DNA of 64,000 bases from Sphingobium psychrophilum. Lineage in GTDB: Bacteria > Pseudomonadota > Alphaproteobacteria > Sphingomonadales > Sphingomonadaceae. Positions 56,411-64,000 of the stretch are shown one piece after another; position 1 is the first letter of the stretch; the number at the start of each line of letters is the position of its first letter. The stretch is taken from the NCBI RefSeq assembly GCF_012927105.1, contig NZ_JABBFV010000007.1, positions 1 to 64,000 on the forward strand, read 5' to 3'. A program made the translations under genes and the position numbers. Below the pieces are notes generated by a model. It was given only the letters and a program-made list of their open reading frames with translations, was not told the origin of the DNA and ran no database searches.

Positions 56411-56679
56411 TTGACCGAATCCTTCAGGCCCTTGCCGGCCTTGAACTTCGGCTGCGCCGAAGCCTTGATCGTCATCGTCTCCCCGGTGCGCGGATTGCGG
56501 CCGGTCGAAGCCTTGCGCTGCGAAACCGAGAAAGTGCCGAAGCCGACGAGGCGCACTTCGTCGCCCTTCTTCAGAGCGCCGGTGATGGCGTCGAAAACGC
56601 CTTCCACAGCCTTCGTCGCGTCATTCTTGCTGAGGCCGCTGCTTTCAGCGACTGCGCTGATCAAATCCTGCTTGTTCAT
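56407..56679 (-). CDS. hupB: DNA-binding protein HU
   Basis: HU bends and compacts DNA as a dimer. The 90-residue protein has MNKQDLISAVAESSGLSKND, the VRLVGFGTFSVSQRKASTGR core with the proline-containing arm ([11 protein letters not shown]), and FKAGKGLKDSV at the end. ATG 56679 has AAGGGGG about ten bases upstream. It follows lon, the classical lon-hupB order, but has its own promoter. Confidence 0.97.
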   Translation of the reverse strand: MNKQDLISAVAESSGLSKNDATKAVEGVFDAITGALKKGDEVRLVGFGTFSVSQRKASTGRNPRTGETMTIKASAQPKFKAGKGLKDSVN

Positions 56680-56735
56680 GCCTTGGGAACCCCCTTGTGC
56701 TGTTGGTTGATTTAGGAATCGCGGCGTAGGCGGCG

Positions 56736-56765
56736 CAATAAGGCGCGGATTTCTGCGCCTGTCAA
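56736..56765 (-). promoter_or_regulatory. Probable sigma70-type promoter of hupB
   Basis: On the minus strand a consensus -35 TTGACA (56765-56760) and a -10 TTATTG (56741-56736) are separated by 18 bases. They lie between the lon terminator and the hupB start, as expected for separate transcription of hupB. Confidence 0.55.
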
Positions 56766-56824
56766 AGGGAAAGCGACAAAGTCCATCGCTTCGATCGAAA
56801 TTTGCGTCCACCTGCGCAAAATAT

Positions 56825-56856
56825 GCCGAAACCGACGGCTATCCGCCGGTTTCGGC
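56825..56856 (-). terminator. Intrinsic terminator after lon
   Basis: GCCGAAACCGGCGG and CCGTCGGTTTCGGC form a 14-bp stem (one G-U) with an ATAG loop on the minus strand, followed by ATATTTT. It lies six bases after the lon stop codon. Confidence 0.9.
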
Positions 56857-56861
56857 TTGAC

Positions 56862-59258
56862 TTAATGCCGCAGCGCGGGATCGCTGTCCCGGCCCGGCGC
56901 ATTGCTCGGCTGGGCGGCGAGGTCGTCCTCTTCGGTCCAGGCGATCGCTTCGGGAACGGACGCCAACGCACGCGCCAGCACCTCGTCCACATGGCTGACC
57001 GGCACGATTTCCAGACCGTCGCGGATGTTGGCGGGAATTTCCGCTAGGTCTTTCTCGTTTTCCTGCGGGATCAGGACCGTCTTGATGCCGCCGCGCAGCG
57101 CCGCCAGCAGCTTTTCCTTAAGGCCGCCAATCGGCAGCACGCGCCCGCGCAGCGTGACCTCGCCGGTCATCGCCACATCCTTATGGACGGGAATCCCGGT
57201 CAGCGTGGACACGATGCAGGTCACCATGCCGATGCCCGCAGACGGACCGTCCTTGGGCACCGCGCCTTCGGGTAGGTGGATATGGATATCCTTGCGGTTG
57301 AAGACGCTGGGCTTGATCCCGTAGCCGGGCGAGCGCGCCCGGACATAGGAAAAGGCCGCCTGGATCGATTCGTTCATGACCTCGCCCAGTTTCCCGGTGG
57401 TCTTGATCATGCCCTTGCCCGGCACCGTCACCGCCTCGATCGTCAGCAATTCGCCGCCGACCTCGGTCCAGGCCAGGCCCGTCACCGCGCCGATCTGGTC
57501 TTCATCCTCACCCATGCCATGACGGAATTTCCGCACGCCGGCATAATCGGCCAGATTGTCGGGCGTTATAACGACCTTGTCATAGGCGCCTTCGAGGATC
57601 TTGCGCAGCGCCTTGCGGGCGAGGCGCGCAATTTCCCGCTCCAGCGTGCGGACGCCGGCTTCGCGGGTGTAATAGCGGATGAGGTCGCGCACGGCCTCCT
57701 CGGTCACCACGAACTCGTCGCCCTTCAGGCCATGGGCGTCGATCTGCTTGGCAACCAGATGGCGCTGGGCGATCTCGACCTTCTCGTCCTCGGTATAGCC
57801 TTCGAGCCGGATGATCTCCATGCGGTCGAGCAAAGGCTGCGGCAAATTCAGCGAGTTGGCGGTCGTCACGAACATGATGTCCGAAAGATCGACGTCGATC
57901 TCCAGATAATGATCCTGAAACTTGCTGTTCTGTTCGGGGTCCAGCACTTCGAGCAGAGCGGACGCCGGATCGCCGCGGAAATCCTGACCCAACTTGTCGA
58001 TCTCATCCAGCAGGAAAAGCGGGTTCATCGTCCCCGCCTTTTTGAGGTTGGTGACGATCTTGCCCGGCAGCGAACCGATATAGGTCCGCCTGTGACCGCG
58101 AATTTCAGCTTCGTCACGCACGCCGCCGAGCGACTGGCGCACAAATTCGCGACCCGTCGCCTTGGCGATCGATCGACCGAGCGAGGTCTTGCCCACGCCC
58201 GGCGGGCCGACGAGGCACAGGATCGGGCCTTTCAGCTTGTTGGTGCGCGCCTGTACGGCGAGATATTCGATGATCCGGTCCTTGACCTTGTCGAGCGCGA
58301 AATGATCCTCGTCCAGCACATCCTGCGCACGCTTGAGGTCATTCTTGACCTTGCCCTTCTTGCCCCAGGGCAGGCCGAGCAGCACGTCGAGATAGTTGCG
58401 CACGACCGTCGCTTCGGCCGACATGGGCTGCATGCCCTTGAGCTTCTTCAGCTCGGCCGTAGCCTTGGACCGCGCTTCCTTGGACAGTTTGGTCTTGGCG
58501 ATCTTCTCGGTCAGTTCAGCGAGTTCATCGCCTTCCTCACCCTCGCCATTGCCCAGTTCGCGCTGGATCGCCTTCAACTGCTCGTTGAGATAATATTCGC
58601 GCTGGGTCTTTTCCATCTGGCGCTTCACGCGGCCACGGATCTTCTTTTCGACCTGGAGCACGCCCAGTTCGCCTTCCATGAAGGCGAAGACCATCTCCAG
58701 GCGTTTGACCGGATCGGCCTCCACCAGCAGCGACTGCTTGTCGGACACCTTGACGTTGATGTTGGCGGACACGGCGTCGGCCAGACGACCGGCATCCTCG
58801 ATCTCGCGCAACTGCACCGGCGTTTCGGCCGGCAGCTTCTTGTTGAGCTTGGCGTAGTTTTCGAACTGTTCGGCAACCGAACGCATCAGCGCAGAGGCTT
58901 CGGGGCCTTCCGCAACAATCTCTTCGACATCATCGACATTGGCGACGAGGTAGGTTTCGCGCGCCTCCATCGATTCCAATTGAGCGCGATGCTTGCCCTC
59001 CACCAGCACGCGCACCGTGCCGTCGGGCAGCTTAAGCAATTGCAGCACGATAGCGACGACGCCGGTGTCGTAGAGCGAATCCCGGCCCGGATCATCCTCT
59101 GCCGGATCAAGCTGCGACACGAGGAAGATTTCCTTCGATCCTTCCATCGCCGCTTCGAGCGCAGCGACGCTCTTGTCGCGGCCGACGAAGAGCGGGACGA
59201 TCATCTGCGGGAAGACGACGATGTCGCGCAGCGGCAGAAGGGGATATTGCACAGTCAT
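56862..59258 (-). CDS. lon: ATP-dependent protease Lon
   Basis: Lon degrades misfolded and regulatory proteins as a hexamer. The 798-residue protein has the N-terminal substrate domain ([20 protein letters not shown]), the AAA+ module (Walker [11 protein letters not shown], Walker [11 protein letters not shown]) and the Ser-Lys protease domain (catalytic Ser in [10 protein letters not shown], Lys in [15 protein letters not shown]). Intact, with a strong terminator. No clear heat-shock promoter could be assigned. Confidence 0.97.
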   Translation of the reverse strand: MTVQYPLLPLRDIVVFPQMIVPLFVGRDKSVAALEAAMEGSKEIFLVSQLDPAEDDPGRDSLYDTGVVAIVLQLLKLPDGTVRVLVEGKHRAQLESMEARETYLVANVDDVEEIVAEGPEASALMRSVAEQFENYAKLNKKLPAETPVQLREIEDAGRLADAVSANINVKVSDKQSLLVEADPVKRLEMVFAFMEGELGVLQVEKKIRGRVKRQMEKTQREYYLNEQLKAIQRELGNGEGEEGDELAELTEKIAKTKLSKEARSKATAELKKLKGMQPMSAEATVVRNYLDVLLGLPWGKKGKVKNDLKRAQDVLDEDHFALDKVKDRIIEYLAVQARTNKLKGPILCLVGPPGVGKTSLGRSIAKATGREFVRQSLGGVRDEAEIRGHRRTYIGSLPGKIVTNLKKAGTMNPLFLLDEIDKLGQDFRGDPASALLEVLDPEQNSKFQDHYLEIDVDLSDIMFVTTANSLNLPQPLLDRMEIIRLEGYTEDEKVEIAQRHLVAKQIDAHGLKGDEFVVTEEAVRDLIRYYTREAGVRTLEREIARLARKALRKILEGAYDKVVITPDNLADYAGVRKFRHGMGEDEDQIGAVTGLAWTEVGGELLTIEAVTVPGKGMIKTTGKLGEVMNESIQAAFSYVRARSPGYGIKPSVFNRKDIHIHLPEGAVPKDGPSAGIGMVTCIVSTLTGIPVHKDVAMTGEVTLRGRVLPIGGLKEKLLAALRGGIKTVLIPQENEKDLAEIPANIRDGLEIVPVSHVDEVLARALASVPEAIAWTEEDDLAAQPSNAPGRDSDPALRH

Positions 59259-59403
59259 TCAATCTCCGGGGCCGAAAGAAGCGGCCCTCTCCTACGGTTC
59301 ACCGCCTTTATGGGGATGCCCGTCGCAGCAATCAATTGCGAGCTGTCATAATGGCGAAAGGATGAATGGAAGGTGATCGATCCATCCTTGCCTTAACGGA
59401 TGC

Positions 59404-59727
59404 TCAGAAGGGCAGTTTGAAGCCGGGGGGCAGCGGTAGGCCGGCCGTCATCTTGCTCATTTCGGCGTTGCTGATCTCGTCCGCCTTCTTGCGCGCGTCG
59501 TTGAACGCGGCGGTGATCAAGTCTTCCAATATCGGCTTTTCCGACGGGGACATCAGCGTGTCGTCGATCGACACGCCCAGGATGCGGCCCTTGGCCGACG
59601 CCCGCACCTTGACCAGGCCGCCACCGGCCGCGCCTTCGACCTCCAGCTTGTCGAGACTATCCTGCGCGCGCTGCAATTCCTCCTGAACACGGCTCGCCAT
59701 GCCGAGGATTTCGTTCAAGTCCTTCAT
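59404..59727 (-). CDS. ybaB: YbaB/EbfC family nucleoid-associated protein
   Basis: The 107-residue protein has the family pattern LNEILGMASRVQEELQRAQ, GGLVKVRASAKGRILGVSID and LEDLITAAFNDARKKADEIS. YbaB-type proteins bind DNA as tweezers-like dimers and usually follow dnaX. The ATG overlaps the dnaX stop (ATGA). The recR gene that often comes next is not here. Confidence 0.95.
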   Translation of the reverse strand: MKDLNEILGMASRVQEELQRAQDSLDKLEVEGAAGGGLVKVRASAKGRILGVSIDDTLMSPSEKPILEDLITAAFNDARKKADEISNAEMSKMTAGLPLPPGFKLPF

Positions 59728-61346
59728 TGTCCTACACTCCATTGTTCGGGCCGGTCGGTGTCGACCAACTCCGCGTCGGGGAAGGCGGCCATCACCGCCT
59801 TGACCACCGGGGTTTCCAATATATCGGCGCGCGCCGCGGCTTTGCCCGCCTGCTCCTGCTCCAGCAGGGTCTGCTCGCCGCCGCTCTGCGCCAGCGTCAC
59901 GATCCATCGTGGGCCGGGCGCTGCCGTGTTCAGCGCCTGCTCCAGATCGCGCTTGAAGTCGCCATGCGTCCAGGCGTGGGTCAGGCGAATGGCGATGTCG
60001 GGCGGGCTGAGCGAGATGAGCGCAGCGCAATCGTTCAGATGATTGGCCAGCAACGGCTTCTGCCGGTCGATCAGGGCCACGATTTCCTGCATCGTGGCGG
60101 GCAGCCGCGCAGCGGGTGCCGACGATGATGCGGCTGACCCGCCACCGGATGCGGGCGCTGCCACCGCGGGCGCGCCCTCTCGCAGCATCCGCGCCAGTTC
60201 GCCCGGATCGGGCATGGTCGCGGCGTGCATGACGCGCAGCAGCGCCATTTCGCAGCTTTCGATCGGCAGGATGGCGTTCGCCACCTCGTCATGCCCCTTC
60301 AGCAGCAATTGCCACAGGCGATGGAGCGGCGCGAAGCCCAGTTGCGACGCCCAGTCGGCCAGCGCCTCCCGCTCTTCCGCCGACTGGCCGGGGCTGGCGA
60401 TGTCGCGCCCGGCCTTTGCCAGGGTCACGGCATGGACCAGCTCCAACAGTCCGCGCATCAGCGCAAGTGGCTCTACGCCCAGCGCATATTGGTCACGCAC
60501 CGCGCTCAGCAGCGCGCCCGTATCGCCTTCCAAGAGCAGGCCCAGCAAGCGCCGCACCGATCCGCGATCCGACAGGCCCAACATGTCGCGCACCTGGGCG
60601 GCGGTGACCATGGGCGCGCCTTCCCCCATTTCCGCGTGCGCGATCGCCTGGTCGAGGATCGAAAGGCCGTCGCGCGCCGATCCTTCGGCCGCCTGCGCGA
60701 TCAACGCCAGCGCATCGGGTTCGGCCGCGACGCTTTCGGCCTCCACCACATGGGCGAAATGGCCCGCCAGCAGTTCGGCGGGAATGCGGCGCAGGTCGAA
60801 GCGCTGGCAGCGCGACAGCACCGTCACCGGCACCTTGTTCACTTCGGTCGTGGCGAACAGGAATTTCACATGGGCGGGCGGCTCCTCCAGCGTCTTCAAC
60901 AAAGCGTTGAAGGCGTTTTTGGAGAGCATATGGACTTCGTCGATGATGTAGATCTTGTAGCGCGCCGACACCGCGGCATAGCGCACCGCCTCGATGATCT
61001 CGCGCACATCGTCCACGCCGGTATGGCTGGCGGCGTCCATCTCCACCACGTCGATATGCCGTCCCTCGGCAATCGCGGTGCAGGGTTCGCACACACCGCA
61101 CGGATCGATGGTCGGGCCGCCCTGCCCGTCCGGGCCGATGCAATTCAATGCCTTGGCGATCAGCCGCGCGGTGGAGGTCTTCCCCACGCCGCGCACCCCG
61201 GTCATCAGAAAGGCATGGGCCAGCCGGCCGCGCTTGATCGCGTTGCCCAGCGTCTGGACCATCGCATCCTGCCCGATCAGCTCACGAAAACTGCGCGGTC
61301 GATATTTGCGCGCCAGGACGCGATAGGGCTGCGGGGAATCGGACAT
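59724..61346 (-). CDS. dnaX: DNA polymerase III subunit gamma/tau
   Basis: DnaX is the clamp-loader motor. The 540-residue protein has Walker A GVRGVGKTSTAR, a zinc-site (CIGPDGQGG...CGVCEPC), Walker B IYIIDEVHML, the sensor TTEVNKVPVTVLSRCQRFD, then a longer C-terminal tau part. I see no slippage sequence that would make a separate gamma product, but did not search every A or T run. It is followed by ybaB and preceded by the SRP RNA gene. Confidence 0.95.
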   Translation of the reverse strand: MSDSPQPYRVLARKYRPRSFRELIGQDAMVQTLGNAIKRGRLAHAFLMTGVRGVGKTSTARLIAKALNCIGPDGQGGPTIDPCGVCEPCTAIAEGRHIDVVEMDAASHTGVDDVREIIEAVRYAAVSARYKIYIIDEVHMLSKNAFNALLKTLEEPPAHVKFLFATTEVNKVPVTVLSRCQRFDLRRIPAELLAGHFAHVVEAESVAAEPDALALIAQAAEGSARDGLSILDQAIAHAEMGEGAPMVTAAQVRDMLGLSDRGSVRRLLGLLLEGDTGALLSAVRDQYALGVEPLALMRGLLELVHAVTLAKAGRDIASPGQSAEEREALADWASQLGFAPLHRLWQLLLKGHDEVANAILPIESCEMALLRVMHAATMPDPGELARMLREGAPAVAAPASGGGSAASSSAPAARLPATMQEIVALIDRQKPLLANHLNDCAALISLSPPDIAIRLTHAWTHGDFKRDLEQALNTAAPGPRWIVTLAQSGGEQTLLEQEQAGKAAARADILETPVVKAVMAAFPDAELVDTDRPEQWSVGQ

Positions 61347-61411
61347 GGATGTGGTCTAGCCGTTCGGGTGGCTATTGTCGAAGCTGGAAGATTTGGGCTG
61401 GATGATAGCTG

Positions 61412-61510
61412 AAAAGTAGGAGCCGGAACGACCCGTGACGAAATCACTGTGGCTGCTTCCGTCAGGACCTGACCCGGTTCGCGACGATCACGTCCGCCCG
61501 ACTCCCGGCG
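61412..61510 (-). ncRNA. ffs: Signal recognition particle RNA (4.5S, ffs)
   Basis: On the minus strand the conserved SRP core reads GGGTCAGGTCCTGACGGAAG then CAGCC, close to the canonical GGUCAGGUCCGGAAGGAAGCAGCC (the tetraloop stem has a variant here). The ends pair: GCCGGGA (61509-61503) with TTCCGGC (61428-61422), and TCCTACTTTTC follows as an exit/terminator. The length of about 100 nt and location just upstream of dnaX fit bacterial small SRP RNA. It binds Ffh to target membrane proteins. End points are estimates. Confidence 0.88.
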
Positions 61511-61559
61511 CGGCATATGGCGAAAGGGGACCGGGATGGCAAGGGGGCTTAAGCTATAC

Positions 61560-61625
61560 GTGCTCCCGCGAAGGCGGGAGCCCAGTTCAGGCGTCAGGAC
61601 TGTGTTCCCGCCTTCGCGGGAACAC
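61560..61625. repeat. Dispersed palindromic repeat, copy 3
   Basis: Arms 61560-61586 (GTGCTCCCGCGAAGGCGGGA core) and 61599-61625 (TTCCCGCCTTCGCGGGAACAC core) are inverted with a few mismatches. Same unit as at 37423-37488. It sits just after the beta-lactamase gene end and may act as its terminator. Confidence 0.9.
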
Positions 61626-61633
61626 ACAGCATA

Positions 61634-62605
61634 TTATTCCAGCCCGCTCTTCTGCGCCTTCCCCACGAAATCGAGCGCGGCACGTGCGGTTTCGGCGATA
61701 GCGGTTTCCGCCTTCTTGGCGTCCACGGTCGGCCGGTCGAGATAGACGGCCAGGATATATTCGTCGCCATTGGGCGCCTTCACCAGCGCGACGTCATTAT
61801 AGGCGGTGCCGCATGTCCCGGTCTTGCTGCCCGACGTCCAGCCTTCTGGCAGGCCCGCCTTGATCCGCTTGTCGCCGGTGCTGCTGGCGTTGAACCAGCT
61901 ACGCAGGCGGTCGACACTCTCCGGCTTCATGTCGCGGAAGAAGAGCCGCCCCATCAGTCCGGCCATGGCGGCCGGCGTGGTGGTGTCGCGCGGATCGCCC
62001 TGCGCATTTTCATTCAGCGTCGGTTCGTTGCGGTCGAGCCGCGTCACGGCATCGCCATGGGCGCGCATGAAGGATGTCAGCCCCTCCGGCCCGCCCAGCA
62101 TCGGCAGCAGCAGGTTGGCGGCGCTATTGTCGCTCACCTCGACCGCGGCCTGGGCCAGTTCGCCCATGCTCATGCGGCCGCGCTTCTTGTTCTTCTTCAC
62201 GACCGGCGCGTAATCGAGGATATCGTCGCCGCTGAAGGGGATTTCGCCCTCCAGCCCGAACTTGCCGCCTTCCGCACCGATCAGGACGGCGGCGGCCAGC
62301 GGTCCCTTGAAGGTGGAACACATGGCGAAGCGCTCGTCACGATTGAAGCCCAGCAAAAGCGCGCCCGATTTATCGACCAGCGCGACGCCAAGCCGCCCTC
62401 CAACTTCCTTCTCGATCTCCGCCGGATTGCGCACCGACGTCAGCGCCGATTGCGGCACTAGATAGCGGGGCGCGGCCGGCAGCAGCGAATCGAGACGGCC
62501 GGTCGGTTCCGGCGGCTTGGCCGGTGCCTTCTTTTTCTCAGCGGCAATCGAGGGCGCGGCCAACAGCGCAAGCGTCGCCAGAGCAGTCAAAATCTTCACG
62601 GTCAC
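61634..62605 (-). CDS. Class A beta-lactamase
   Basis: The 323-residue protein has a Sec signal (ILTALATLALLAAPSIAA) and all class A motifs: Ser97-x-x-Lys100 (MCSTFKG), SDN at 158-160, the general base Glu194 and Asn198 in NEPTLN, and KTG at 261-263 (SKTGTCG). Cys96 and Cys265 take the positions of Ambler Cys69 and Cys238, whose disulfide is typical of class A carbapenemases such as KPC and NMC-A. A long Lys/Pro linker follows the signal. The GTG start overlaps the ferredoxin stop (GTGA). Confidence 0.9.
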   Translation of the reverse strand: MTVKILTALATLALLAAPSIAAEKKKAPAKPPEPTGRLDSLLPAAPRYLVPQSALTSVRNPAEIEKEVGGRLGVALVDKSGALLLGFNRDERFAMCSTFKGPLAAAVLIGAEGGKFGLEGEIPFSGDDILDYAPVVKKNKKRGRMSMGELAQAAVEVSDNSAANLLLPMLGGPEGLTSFMRAHGDAVTRLDRNEPTLNENAQGDPRDTTTPAAMAGLMGRLFFRDMKPESVDRLRSWFNASSTGDKRIKAGLPEGWTSGSKTGTCGTAYNDVALVKAPNGDEYILAVYLDRPTVDAKKAETAIAETARAALDFVGKAQKSGLE

Positions 62606-62937
62606 ATGCCCTGCATATTGTTGAATTCACCGGGAATACGGACGGTCAGCCGGTCCATCTTGCCGTCCAATATGATCTGGCAGGACAGGCGGCTGGTGCG
62701 GGTGGCGGCGGCGGCAAGGTCGAGCATATCCTCTTCATCCTCGCTGGCGCGCGGCAGGCGCGCGAAATCATCGGCATCGACGACGACATGGCAGGTAGAG
62801 CAGGCCATCTGTCCCTCGCAAGTGCCCTCCAGCGGCTGACCGGCGGCCTGGGCGATATCGAGCAGCACCGATCCTGTGGGTGCGTCAACCTCCTGTCGTC
62901 TCTCGCCATCGGCGCTGATGAAGGTGACCCTGGTCAT
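62602..62937 (-). CDS. 2Fe-2S ferredoxin
   Basis: The 111-residue protein has the adrenodoxin/ISC-type cluster ligands CEGQMACSTCHVVV plus a distant Cys (RLSCQIIL). Such ferredoxins donate electrons to Fe-S assembly or to P450 systems. It lies directly after the cysteine desulfurase gene and is coupled to the beta-lactamase gene, so an assembly role is plausible. Start ATG 62937. Confidence 0.92.
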   Translation of the reverse strand: MTRVTFISADGERRQEVDAPTGSVLLDIAQAAGQPLEGTCEGQMACSTCHVVVDADDFARLPRASEDEEDMLDLAAAATRTSRLSCQIILDGKMDRLTVRIPGEFNNMQGM

Positions 62938-62957
62938 GCTAATCCGTGCGCTCCCTT

Positions 62958-64000
62958 TTACGGCGCCGCTTGTGCGGCTGCCGCTTCATTCAATGCCTCT
63001 GCAGCCCTCTCCAATTCCTCCCGGCGCGTGTAACGGCCAAAGCCGATCCGCACCGATCCGCGCGCCTGTGCATCTGACAGCCCCAGTGCGCGCAGGACAT
63101 GGCTAGGCCGCCCGGACCCGCTTGCGCAAGCGCTACCGAGCGAAAAAGCAACATTGCGGCAATCCGACAACAGCCGCGCGCCATCGATGCCGTCGCGGCG
63201 CAGGTTCAGATTGCCGGGATAGCGCGCCGTTTGCGACCCGTTGAGCGTCCAGTCCGCAAACAGCTTGGCGGCCAGCGCGGCGAGGCTTTCGACATGGGCG
63301 CGGTCGCCGTCCGCCCGTTCATGCATCAGCCGCGCCGCGACGCCGAATCCGGCGCACAACGCTGGCGACAGCGTGCCGGAGCGCAGCCCGCCTTCCTGCC
63401 CGCCGCCATGGATCAGTGGCGCGGGCCGCACGCCATCACGCAGCCACAGAGCGCCCACACCCTTGGGACCATGGATCTTGTGTGCGCTGATCGCGATCAT
63501 GTCGCAGGTCGGCGGCAGAGGCACGCGGCCATAGCCCTGCACCGCGTCGCACAGGAACAGCGCGCCGGCCTGATGCGCCAGGTCGGCGAGCGCGGCGACC
63601 GGCTGGATAACGCCGATCTCGTTATTCACTAGCATGGCGACGACGAGTGCGACACCTGGAACGATGACGCGGGTGGCCGCCTCCAGATCGACCAAGCCAT
63701 CCGCGTCCACCGCCAGGACCGTCACATCCCGCCCGGCCCAGCCCATCGCCTGTGCCGTATCCAGCACCGCGGCATGTTCGGTCGCGATGGTGACGATGCC
63801 GCCCGGCGGCGCGCCCTGGATTGCGATGTTGAGCGCTTCGGTCGCGCCGGACGTGAAGAGCAATTGGCCGTCGGGGGGCAGCAGCCGGGCGATCGCATCG
63901 CGAGCCGCCTCCACCTGCGCGGCCGCGGCTCGACCCAGGCGATGGGCGCTGTGCGGGTTGGCGAACTGATCGCGCAGCAGCGGCACCATCGCATCAAAGG
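62958..64000 (-). CDS. Cysteine desulfurase (NifS/IscS-like), partial
   Basis: The gene runs off the window; only the first few dozen residues are missing (the visible part starts in the family block AMVPLLRDQFANPHSAHRLGR). PLP-lysine is in ISAHKIHGPKGVGALWL and the catalytic Cys is in GSACASGSGRPSHV. The enzyme takes sulfur from cysteine for Fe-S clusters or thio-modification. With the ferredoxin 21 bases downstream it looks like a small Fe-S unit. Confidence 0.92.
   Translation of the reverse strand, partial: FDAMVPLLRDQFANPHSAHRLGRAAAAQVEAARDAIARLLPPDGQLLFTSGATEALNIAIQGAPPGGIVTIATEHAAVLDTAQAMGWAGRDVTVLAVDADGLVDLEAATRVIVPGVALVVAMLVNNEIGVIQPVAALADLAHQAGALFLCDAVQGYGRVPLPPTCDMIAISAHKIHGPKGVGALWLRDGVRPAPLIHGGGQEGGLRSGTLSPALCAGFGVAARLMHERADGDRAHVESLAALAAKLFADWTLNGSQTARYPGNLNLRRDGIDGARLLSDCRNVAFSLGSACASGSGRPSHVLRALGLSDAQARGSVRIGFGRYTRREELERAAEALNEAAAAQAAP

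Overview
The window looks like a chromosomal segment of a sphingomonad (Sphingobium/Sphingomonas-like alphaproteobacterium). The evidence is the high GC content, the gene order (gyrA; trpF-trpB-trpA-accD-folC; aroA-cmk-rpsA-ihfB; lon-hupB; dnaX-ybaB), families common in that group (FYDLN-acid protein, CBU_0592-type membrane protein, DUF6628-like protein) and frequent ATGA/GTGA overlaps between neighbouring genes. This placement is inference from gene content; no rRNA is present to confirm it.

Bases 1-4150 are accessory and decayed. They hold a 42-bp perfect palindrome, a glycosyltransferase gene cut off at its 3' end, an AT-richer stretch with a probable 30-residue membrane peptide, a defective IS66-type element whose two ends are inverted copies of one terminus, and a broken IS3-type element truncated where the IS66 sequence begins. 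This debris faces the 3' end of a CAT-anticodon tRNA (probably tRNA-Ile2) at 4152-4228, the usual position of an island next to a tRNA.

From 4.2 kb on the window is mostly core genome. 4.2-10.4 kb: a WalW-like polysaccharide deacetylase whose start site sits behind a perfect hairpin, a histidine kinase with a degenerate ATPase domain divergent from an Lrp/AsnC regulator, and two adjacent secreted helical-repeat paralogues. 10.7-25.3 kb: gyrA with a DUF952 gene, a membrane glycosyltransferase divergent from an LpxL-type acyltransferase, the trpFBA-accD-folC run, an AmpG-like permease, a single-domain response regulator, and rluB-rsmD. 25.5-35.1 kb: a Pro/Ala-rich exported protein, a GFA-family protein, a UvrD/PcrA helicase, a GAF protein, two identical tRNA-Ala(GGC) genes, the FYDLN protein, and the aroA / CBU_0592 / cmk / rpsA / ihfB run followed by tRNA-Leu(TAA).

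35.6-49.5 kb: a Kef-type antiporter, glutaminase, alaS, an overlapping GST / Tat-exported M24 peptidase / membrane-protein cluster, malate synthase G divergent from a LysR regulator, and malic enzyme MaeB. Malate synthase and MaeB together form a glyoxylate/C4 metabolism neighbourhood. 49.5-56.2 kb: an L,D-transpeptidase-fold protein, EamA and MFS transporters, a TPR/aspartyl-hydroxylase protein, a YitT-like protein, hisI with a lipoprotein gene, tRNA-His and rlpA. 56.2-64 kb: a structured leader between hupB and rlpA, hupB and lon, ybaB and dnaX, the SRP RNA gene (too short for ORF calling), a class A beta-lactamase with the Cys69-Cys238 pair typical of class A carbapenemases, a 2Fe-2S ferredoxin, and a cysteine desulfurase that runs off the window end.

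I found no CRISPR array, prophage, conjugation module or clear new multi-gene defence system. The most interesting items are the hupB-rlpA leader/attenuator, the beta-lactamase, the hidden start-site hairpin at 5.3 kb, the small membrane ORF at 1.23 kb, the paired secreted repeat proteins, and a family of dispersed palindromic intergenic repeats.
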